Positions 1 through 4,801 of a stretch of 11,033 nucleotides of DNA are shown piece by piece. Location of the stretch: NCBI GenBank assembly GCA_040880365.1, contig JBBDIO010000287.1, positions 1-11,033 on the forward strand. Direction: 5' to 3'. Source of the stretch: JBBDIO01 sp040880365. GTDB taxonomy: Bacteria; Chloroflexota; Anaerolineae; Caldilineales; Caldilineaceae. Below the pieces are notes generated by a model. The model searched no databases. It had not been told where the DNA came from and was given only the letters and a program-made list of their open reading frames with translations. Position 1 is the stretch's first letter. Every line of letters begins with the position of its first letter. A program made the translations under genes and the position numbers.

Positions 1-133
1 CGTATCGACGCCGGCGGTGGCGACCAGCAGCACATCGCCGCCCTTGCCCCGCCCTTGCCCCAAATACGCCGCCCAATCGGGTCCAACCGCCGCGTACGCG
101 CGATTGACCTACTCAAATATGGCACATTGTCCC
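1..133. other. Window edge region without a confident gene
   Basis: I cannot assign a gene here. Two weak reading frames run through it. On the plus strand, frame 1 is open from the window edge to a TAG at 154-156, about 51 codons, and matches no family I know. On the minus strand, a frame is open from about position 108 leftwards off the window. It has no ATG; the first possible starts are TTG (63-61) and GTG (33-31). It would read VLLVATAGVDT near the edge, which looks protein-like. A divergent gene beside a MocR-type regulator would be normal for that family, so the minus frame is slightly more attractive, but this is inference only. Confidence 0.3.
40..61. repeat. Tandem 11-bp repeat, with a third partial copy at 131-140
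   Basis: GCCCTTGCCCC occurs twice back to back (40-50 and 51-61). Its 10-bp core CCCTTGCCCC recurs at 131-140, where it supplies the TTGCCC used as the -35 of the proposed promoter. The copies may be parts of a regulator binding site or simple slippage in GC-rich DNA. Confidence 0.6.
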
Positions 134-155
134 TTGCCCCACGCGATTTGACCTA
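99..155 (+). promoter_or_regulatory. Spaced direct repeats, candidate operator of the MocR-type regulator
   Basis: CGCGATTGACCTA at 99-111 is repeated as CGCGATTTGACCTA at 142-155. The GACCTA ends are 44 bp apart, about four helical turns. The downstream copy lies between the proposed -35 and -10 of the regulator gene. MocR/GabR-type regulators are known to bind spaced direct repeats at their own or divergent promoters, so autoregulation is a reasonable inference. A footprint on the purified protein would be decisive. Confidence 0.4.
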
Positions 156-162
156 GTACAAT
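134..162 (+). promoter_or_regulatory. Sigma70-like promoter of the MocR-type gene
   Basis: TTGCCC (134-139, 4 of 6 to consensus) and TACAAT (157-162, 5 of 6) are separated by 17 bp. Transcription would start near 169, giving a leader of about 50 nt. The spacer and -10 overlap the downstream direct repeat, which fits repression or activation by the gene's own product. Confidence 0.45.
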
Positions 163-220
163 TCCTGCAATCAGTCGCCCCAACCGCAAAACAGAACGCC
201 ACGCACAAGACAAAGTGACT

Positions 221-1690
221 ATGGACATCGCATTCGACCGTAATTCTACGGTGCCCGTCTATCGGCAGATTGCCGAACAGATCAAGACCCATATCAGCGC
301 GGGACGCCTGCCCGCAGAAAGTCGCCTGCCTACCGTGCGCCGGCTGGCGACCGAGCTGGGCGTCACCCGGCTAACCGTGCAAAACGCCTATGCCGAGCTG
401 CAAAGTGCCGGCTGGACCGAATCGACGGTAGGACGTGGCACATTTGTCGCAGCCCATACACGCCCGCAAATCATGCGCCACCGCCCCGAAGTCAACCTGA
501 CGCCCGATGGCTACATCAACGACCTGCTCCAGGTAGGAAACGCCGTAGGGCTGCGTTCTCTGGCCTCGGCCTCACCCGATCCGCGTCTCTTTCCGGTGGA
601 AGAATTCGCCACCCACATCTCCACCGACCCCGCCGAAGCCGCGAGCGTCTGGCAATATGCCGCCTCCGAAGGCGACCCCGCGCTGCGCGTGCAGATCGCC
701 GAATATCTGGCAGATCGCGGCCTCCGAGTCGACCCCGACGAAGTGCTGGTCGTGGCGGGTGTCACCCAGGGACTTTCGCTGGTCACCCAGATTCTGTGCC
801 GCCCTGGTGATACCGTCCTGGTGGAAGATCCTACCTATCTGGGGATGCTGCACACGTTGCGCAGCTATGGCGTGCAGCCGCTGGGTGTGCCGCTGGATGC
901 TTGTGGCGCGCTGGATCTGGATCAGGTCGAACAATTGGTCATCCAGACACGCCCGCGCTTTCTCTACCTGGTTCCCACCTATCAAAATCCTGGGGGTACC
1001 TCGCTTCCCGTGGAACAGCGCCACGCGCTGCTGGCCCTCGCCGAAAAACACGGATTTCTGATTGTCGAAGACGATATCTACGCGCGGCTAACCTATGCCG
1101 AGGAGATACCGCCTGCCCTGCACGCACTCGACAGCGGGGATAACGTAGTGCATGTGGGTTCCTTTTCCAAGCTGCTTTCGCCGGGGCTGCGCCTGGGCTA
1201 TGTGATTGCGCCGTCCTCGTTGCACAGCCGATTGGCATCCCTGCGCCGGGCCATCGACCTGTGCAGCCCGCCACTGCTCCAGCGTGCCCTGGCCGGCTAT
1301 TTGCGCAGCGACGGCCCCAAGCGCCATCTGCGCCGCGTCCTGCCGCTCTATCGCCAGCGGCGCGATACGTTGCTGAACGCGCTGGACCGTACCATGCCCG
1401 ACGGCGCAACCTGGACCGAGCCGCGCGGGGGGCTGTGTGTCTGGCTCACCTTGCCGCCACGGGGCAATTTCGCCGATCTCCACCATGCGTGCGTGCAAAA
1501 GGGCTTTGCCTTTTCTCCCGGCGAAGTTTTCATGGCACAGCCCCAGGCCGGTCGCCATCTGCGTATCTGCTTTGGCGAACCAACGCCCGAAACCATCAAT
1601 GCCGCGGTCGATACGCTAGCCGCGCTCGTCCGGGAACGTCTGGATACAGGCATCTATCCCATACCTGCGGGGTGGCGACCGCTTGTGTAG
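221..1690 (+). CDS. MocR-type GntR-family regulator with PLP aminotransferase domain
   Basis: A transcription regulator that fuses a GntR winged helix to a class I aminotransferase fold. Such proteins sense PLP or amino-acid-derived ligands and usually do not release product. The winged helix spans about residues 1-75, with the recognition region RLPTVRRLATELGVTRLTV followed by a GRGTFVA wing. The aminotransferase-like domain runs from about residue 100 to 480. It keeps the PLP residues: NPGG (N256), D284 and Y287 in EDDIY, the Schiff-base lysine K317 in SFSK, and R448 in HLRICFGEP. Because all are present, PLP binding is expected and catalysis cannot be excluded. At 489 residues it has the family's usual length. 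ATG 221 was chosen; GTG 215 is in frame and adds two residues, and neither has a clear Shine-Dalgarno. The aminotransferase gene starts 113 bp downstream. The regulated pathway cannot be read from the sequence; amino-acid or vitamin B6 metabolism is typical. Confidence 0.9.
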   Translation: MDIAFDRNSTVPVYRQIAEQIKTHISAGRLPAESRLPTVRRLATELGVTRLTVQNAYAELQSAGWTESTVGRGTFVAAHTRPQIMRHRPEVNLTPDGYINDLLQVGNAVGLRSLASASPDPRLFPVEEFATHISTDPAEAASVWQYAASEGDPALRVQIAEYLADRGLRVDPDEVLVVAGVTQGLSLVTQILCRPGDTVLVEDPTYLGMLHTLRSYGVQPLGVPLDACGALDLDQVEQLVIQTRPRFLYLVPTYQNPGGTSLPVEQRHALLALAEKHGFLIVEDDIYARLTYAEEIPPALHALDSGDNVVHVGSFSKLLSPGLRLGYVIAPSSLHSRLASLRRAIDLCSPPLLQRALAGYLRSDGPKRHLRRVLPLYRQRRDTLLNALDRTMPDGATWTEPRGGLCVWLTLPPRGNFADLHHACVQKGFAFSPGEVFMAQPQAGRHLRICFGEPTPETINAAVDTLAALVRERLDTGIYPIPAGWRPLV

Positions 1691-1803
1691 CAGCTGGTGA
1701 AATCGGGCCGGGAATTCAGCTATTCAATCCACCCGCTCCCCATTTGCCGGACCCGTTTATCGGCCCCTATTCTGAATTATTTACTATCTTTGGAGACCGT
1801 ACC

Positions 1804-2739
1804 ATGACCCGCTTTGCCTATTTCCACGACGATTTTTGCCCCATCGACGACGCCCGCGTCAGCATTATGACCCATTCATTCAACTATGGAACCGGCTGTT
1901 TCGGCGGCGTGCGCGCCTATTGGAACGCCGAATCTGAACAGCTGCTGGTTTTCCGGCTGCGCGACCACATGGTGCGCTTTCTCAACAGTGCCAAGCTGCT
2001 CATGGCCCAGATCGACCATACGCCCGACTCGCTGGCGGCCATTGTGCTGCAACTGCTGGGCATGGAAGCCTGGCGCGAGAACAGCTACGTTCGCCCCATC
2101 ATCTACAAGTCCGATGAGCGGTTGGGTGTACAATTACACGATCTGCATGATGGGCTGGCAATTTTCAGCGTGCCCATGGGACGCTATCTCTCCGGCGCCG
2201 ACGCCATCCGTGTGGGCGTAAGTAGCTGGCGGCGCATAGATGATCTGGCAATCCCGCCCCGCGGCAAGCTCATCGGCGCGTATATGAACAGCGCGCTAAT
2301 CAAGACCGAAGCCGTGCTCAACGGCTATGACGAAGCCCTGGTGCTGGATCAGTCGGGACACGTCTCCGAAGCCAGCGCCGCCAACTTTGTGATGGTGCGC
2401 AACGGCACACTGGTTACACCGCCGCGCTCGGCCAATGTGCTGGAAGGCATCACACTGGACGCCCTGCTCGAAATCGCCACCCAGAAACTTGGGCTGCCAC
2501 TGGAAATGCGCGAGATCGACCGCTCGGAAGTATACTATGCCGACGAAGCCTTTTTATGCGGCACAGGTGTGCAGATCGAAGGCATTGGCGAACTGGATCA
2601 CAGACCCATCGGCAATGGTGGCGTTGGCCCTATCACCGCCCAATTGCGTGAGCACTTCCTGCGCATCGTCAGCGGCCAGGATCCCGACTATGTCCATTGG
2701 GTCACACCCGTGCCCATCCACGAACACGCGCTGATGTAG
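1804..2739 (+). CDS. ilvE: Branched-chain amino-acid aminotransferase (class IV PLP)
   Basis: Cytoplasmic transaminase interconverting leucine, isoleucine or valine and their 2-oxo acids with glutamate/2-oxoglutarate; the last step of branched-chain amino-acid synthesis. The 311-residue length is normal. Fold-type IV features appear in order: FNYGTGCFGGVRAY near residues 26-39, SYVRPIIYKSDERLGV, the Schiff-base lysine K155 in RGKLIGAYMNS, VSEASAANFVMVRNG, NVLEGITLDALLEIA, and a GTGVQI phosphate-binding segment near the C-terminus. One position is odd: the motif usually reads FEGIR, but here residue 34 is glycine (FGGVR). GGAG at 1792-1795, eight bases before the ATG, fixes the start. An open frame continues upstream to 1261, but that part lies over the regulator gene and is a shadow. 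No clear promoter or terminator is seen in the preceding 113 bp, so read-through from the regulator gene is possible. D-amino-acid or 4-amino-4-deoxychorismate specificity is less likely given the length and motifs. Confidence 0.88.
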   Translation: MTRFAYFHDDFCPIDDARVSIMTHSFNYGTGCFGGVRAYWNAESEQLLVFRLRDHMVRFLNSAKLLMAQIDHTPDSLAAIVLQLLGMEAWRENSYVRPIIYKSDERLGVQLHDLHDGLAIFSVPMGRYLSGADAIRVGVSSWRRIDDLAIPPRGKLIGAYMNSALIKTEAVLNGYDEALVLDQSGHVSEASAANFVMVRNGTLVTPPRSANVLEGITLDALLEIATQKLGLPLEMREIDRSEVYYADEAFLCGTGVQIEGIGELDHRPIGNGGVGPITAQLREHFLRIVSGQDPDYVHWVTPVPIHEHALM

Positions 2740-2784
2740 TCGGGGCAAGGCTTAGCCGGGACAAGACCCATCCCAGCACCCGTT

Positions 2785-2811
2785 TTCACAAATTACACCA
2801 TTCGCTATACG
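2785..2811 (+). promoter_or_regulatory. Weak promoter candidate before the methyltransferase gene
   Basis: TTCACA (2785-2790, 5 of 6) precedes TATACG (2806-2811, 4 of 6) by only 15 bp, which is short. A small inverted repeat, ATTCG-CTATA-CGAAT (2800-2814), overlaps the -10. Read-through from the aminotransferase gene is an equally good explanation. Confidence 0.25.
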
Positions 2812-2829
2812 AATTGAATCGAGAAGATT

Positions 2830-3645
2830 ATGACCCAACCAACCCAGGATGCGCCCAGCGCAAAATCCAAAGTAAATACCCAATTTTCCCAAACTGCCGA
2901 CGGCTATCGCACCAGCCAGGTACATGCCCAGGGACCCGAATTCGCGCACCTGCTCCAGGCCGCGAACTTCCAGGGCCATGAAACCGTCATCGATGCGGGC
3001 TGTGGCGCAGGCCACACCGCCGCCCATGTCGCACCGCACGTCAAAGCCGTCCTCGCCGTCGATCTCTCGTCCGCCATGCTACAACAGGCGGAACGGGTCT
3101 GCACAGAGCGCGGCGCGACCAATGTGAGCTTCATCCAGGGCGACGTCGAAACGCTGGACACCATAATTTCCGCAGCATTCCCCACAGCCACGCCTGCCCC
3201 AATCGACGCCGTCGTCTCGCGTTTCAGCGCGCACCACTGGCCCCATCCCCCCACAGCACTGGCGGCGTTCCAGCGTATCCTGGCCCCAACCGGCGGCAGG
3301 GTCTTTCTGGTCGATGTCGTCTCGCTGGACGATTTCGTCTACGATACCCACCTCCAGGCAATCGAACTCCTGCGCGACCCATCGCACATTCGTGACCACA
3401 GCATAGCCCAGTGGGTGCGCATGTTTGACGAGGCCGGTTTTGCCGCCCAGCCCATCTACACCTGGGATCTGGCGATTGAATTCGACGATTGGATCACACG
3501 GATGCAGACGCCCCCAGGGGAAACCCAAACCATTCGCAATCTTTTCGACGGCGCGCCCGACGAAGTGTGCCGCCACTTCAATCTCGGCGCGGGGAGCCAT
3601 TCCTTCACCCTGCCTTGTGCCGTGATTCAGGCGGAGTTGCGCTGA
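2830..3645 (+). CDS. Class I SAM-dependent methyltransferase, substrate unknown
   Basis: A soluble 271-residue methyltransferase with the Rossmann-like SAM fold (Methyltransf_11/25, UbiE/YcgJ-like). Motif I is VIDAGCGAGH at residues 53-62. The acidic end of strand 2 is D78 in AVDLS. GDVE at 104-107 fits the adenine-contacting loop, and the motif IV region is VVSRFSAHHWPHP followed by the usual RILAPTGGRVFLVD strand. The C-terminal part, from about residue 160, is the variable substrate cap and gives no clue to the acceptor. GAGAAG (2821-2826) is a modest ribosome-binding site before ATG 2830. The gene lies 90 bp after the aminotransferase gene. No terminator is seen after it; the next transcription signal is the promoter at 3725-3753. 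The symbol ubiE is not justified, since no quinone genes are nearby and the class is very large. Confidence 0.85.
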   Translation: MTQPTQDAPSAKSKVNTQFSQTADGYRTSQVHAQGPEFAHLLQAANFQGHETVIDAGCGAGHTAAHVAPHVKAVLAVDLSSAMLQQAERVCTERGATNVSFIQGDVETLDTIISAAFPTATPAPIDAVVSRFSAHHWPHPPTALAAFQRILAPTGGRVFLVDVVSLDDFVYDTHLQAIELLRDPSHIRDHSIAQWVRMFDEAGFAAQPIYTWDLAIEFDDWITRMQTPPGETQTIRNLFDGAPDEVCRHFNLGAGSHSFTLPCAVIQAELR

Positions 3646-3724
3646 CCTACACACCATGACCCAACCGATAATCCCAATCCGCCCCAGGCTCACTACCCGT
3701 TTATTGCGCCCGTTAACCATAATT

Positions 3725-3753
3725 TCGACATGGCTAAAACAGTGGGCTATAAT
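3725..3753 (+). promoter_or_regulatory. Strong sigma70-like promoter of the uracil-DNA glycosylase gene
   Basis: TCGACA (3725-3730, 5 of 6) and a perfect TATAAT (3748-3753) are separated by the ideal 17 bp. It is among the best promoter matches in the window. Transcription would begin near 3760, at the first arm of an 11-bp inverted repeat, giving a leader of about 175 nt before ATG 3934. Confidence 0.7.
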
Positions 3754-3757
3754 CGTA

Positions 3758-3797
3758 ACGTTATATATGCCGGGAACATATCTTGAATATATAACGT
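3758..3797. repeat. 11-bp perfect inverted repeat at the transcript start
   Basis: ACGTTATATAT (3758-3768) and ATATATAACGT (3787-3797) are exact reverse complements separated by 18 bp. The left arm begins five bases after the -10 box. As DNA it could be an operator with two half-sites about 29 bp apart centre to centre. As RNA it would place a hairpin at the very 5' end of the message, which often protects transcripts from 5'-end-dependent decay. No T-run follows, so it is not a terminator. Confidence 0.6.
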
Positions 3798-3933
3798 ATA
3801 GGGACATGCAAAGGACTGTCGGCACGATGGCCGGCATGAAGCGTTGCCGCGTACCAGAGCGTGCAAGCAAAAGTCCGGTGCAGGGCACAGGCGCACAGTG
3901 TGCTGCGTGCAAAAGTAGGTAGATAGTGGTGTG
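3760..3933 (+). promoter_or_regulatory. Long structured leader of the uracil-DNA glycosylase mRNA
   Basis: Between the promoter and the start codon lie about 175 nt with several pairing stems. GGACT (3813-3817) pairs with AGTCC (3872-3876) and encloses two hairpins: GTCGGC/GCCGGC (3818-3823 and 3830-3835) and 3841-3851 with 3860-3868, a bulged stem with a UACCAGAG loop. Together they form a three-way junction. A following segment has five alternating GTGC/GCAC blocks (3878-3910) that can pair in different ways. CATGC (3804-3808) can pair with GCATG (3834-3838) as an alternative. The UACC of the loop can pair with GGUA (3918-3921) just before the start codon. I do not recognise a known riboswitch. 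The stems were found by eye, without an energy calculation. Confidence 0.4.
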
Positions 3934-4581
3934 ATGGCGAAAACAGAGGCTGACCAATCGCAGATTTCCACAGACGCCGCCGCAGAACTGGCAGAAGTCC
4001 ATGCTGCGATCCGCACCTGTCAACTCTGTGATTTGGCCGCCACCCGTACCCACACGGTACCGGGTGAAGGAAGCTTGACAAGTGTGTTAATGTTTATCGG
4101 AGAAGGACCGGGCCGGGAAGAGGATTTGCAGGGGCGACCGTTCATTGGCCGCAGCGGCAAATTTCTCGACGAAATGTTTGCGGCGTATGGAATTGACCGC
4201 CGCGACGTCTTTATTACCAGTGTGGTAAAATGTCGCCCGCCCAACAATCGCGACCCGCTACCGCCAGAGCTGCACGCCTGTTCCCGTTATCTGGAACGCC
4301 AGATCGAATTGATCGATCCGCGCATCATCGTCACGCTGGGGCGGATTAGTATGCAACGCTGGTTTCCCGGCGGGGCGATTACCAAAATCCACGGTCAGAT
4401 CAAGGATATTGGACAGGGGCGCATCGCGATTCCATTTTTTCATCCCGCCGCCGCCCTGCGCAATCCGCCGTGGCGCAAGGCGTTTGAAGAAGATATGGCA
4501 AAGTTGCCGCCGCTTATTGCCCAGCTGCAAGAGGGCGAATCGCCCGGCAGTACAGGACGTGGCAGGCGACACCAAAAATGA
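3934..4581 (+). CDS. udg: Type 4 (family 4) uracil-DNA glycosylase, 4Fe-4S
   Basis: Removes uracil from DNA after cytosine deamination or dUTP misincorporation, starting base-excision repair in the cytoplasm. The 215-residue protein has the four cysteines that bind the 4Fe-4S cluster of this family: C29 and C32 (CQLC), C100 (VVKCRPPNNRDP) and C116, with the expected spacing. The active-site motif is GEGPGREED (from G56), followed by GRPFIGRSGKFLDEM, and the second catalytic motif is HPAAALRN (H170). The last 15 residues are basic and probably disordered. ATG 3934 is preferred to GTG 3931, which adds one residue; the nearest purine-rich stretch is AGTAGG (3914-3919), a poor ribosome-binding site. 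It has its own strong promoter and a long leader. The family is common in thermophiles and in many bacteria without other uracil glycosylases. The four cysteines exclude the Ung family. Confidence 0.93.
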   Translation: MAKTEADQSQISTDAAAELAEVHAAIRTCQLCDLAATRTHTVPGEGSLTSVLMFIGEGPGREEDLQGRPFIGRSGKFLDEMFAAYGIDRRDVFITSVVKCRPPNNRDPLPPELHACSRYLERQIELIDPRIIVTLGRISMQRWFPGGAITKIHGQIKDIGQGRIAIPFFHPAAALRNPPWRKAFEEDMAKLPPLIAQLQEGESPGSTGRGRRHQK

Positions 4582-4587
4582 CATATT

Positions 4588-4613
4588 AACAGGGCGAACG
4601 CGAGTCCCCTGTT
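4588..4613 (+). terminator. Weak hairpin after the uracil-DNA glycosylase gene
   Basis: AACAGGG (4588-4594) and CCCTGTT (4607-4613) form a perfect 7-bp stem with a 12-nt loop, starting seven bases after the stop codon. Only a short mixed CTTATAT follows instead of a T-run, so termination would be weak. It may instead stabilise the 3' end. Confidence 0.35.
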
Positions 4614-4643
4614 CTTATATAGTGGTAGGCCAGATAGAGAAGA

Positions 4644-4664
4644 GATATTCAATCGTTGAATATC
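4644..4664. promoter_or_regulatory. Perfect palindrome upstream of RNase J, candidate operator
   Basis: GATATTCAA (4644-4652) and TTGAATATC (4656-4664) are exact reverse complements around a TCG centre. A related GGATAT follows at 4670-4675, and the half-site GAATATC recurs at 4736-4742. A -10-like TATGAT lies at 4675-4680 without a good -35. The symmetry and length suit a dimeric DNA-binding protein; its identity is unknown. Confidence 0.45.
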
Positions 4665-4701
4665 CAGTTGGATATATGATCAGATTTCGGAATCAATTGG
4701 G

Positions 4702-4723
4702 CTGTTTTCGAGCACGAAAGCAG
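4702..4723 (+). promoter_or_regulatory. 9-bp hairpin in the RNase J leader
   Basis: CTGTTTTCG (4702-4710) pairs fully with CGAAAGCAG (4715-4723) around an AGCA tetraloop, with one G-U pair at the RNA level. It lies about 80 nt before the start codon. No T-run follows, so it is not a terminator. It could be a stability element or a site of autoregulation by the ribonuclease. Confidence 0.4.
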
Positions 4724-4790
4724 AACGTTTGGCGCGAATATCGAACGCATCATTAAGTGGGCGTGCGCACATACAGCCGCGCCTCGATAA

Positions 4791-4796
4791 AAGGAG
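4791..4796 (+). promoter_or_regulatory. Ribosome-binding site that fixes the RNase J start
   Basis: AAGGAG stands five bases before ATG 4802. The open frame extends 15 codons further up to 4757, but that start has no ribosome-binding site and the extension resembles no RNase J. Confidence 0.8.
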
Positions 4797-4801
4797 AAGA
4801 A

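Noticed and set aside
1705..1766. GGGCCG/CGGCCC inverted pair after the regulator gene as a terminator
   Set aside because: The 6-bp arms are 50 bp apart and no T-run follows; too weak to support.
1261..1803. Upstream in-frame extension of the aminotransferase
   Set aside because: It overlaps the C-terminal half of the regulator gene in another frame, and a good ribosome-binding site marks ATG 1804.
3656..3922. 88-residue plus-strand open frame between the methyltransferase and glycosylase genes, starting with ATGACCCAACC like the methyltransferase gene
   Set aside because: It spans the strong promoter and structured leader, has no ribosome-binding site and no recognisable domain. The shared 11 bases at the two starts are most likely chance.
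3800..3933. Known riboswitch, tRNA, SRP RNA or hammerhead ribozyme in the glycosylase leader
   Set aside because: None of the conserved core sequences of these classes that I could check by eye is present.
4723..4734. Second SOS-box-like sequence before RNase J (GAACGTTTG, shared with the ftsK box)
   Set aside because: The right half is GGCG instead of GTTC, so the dyad is missing.
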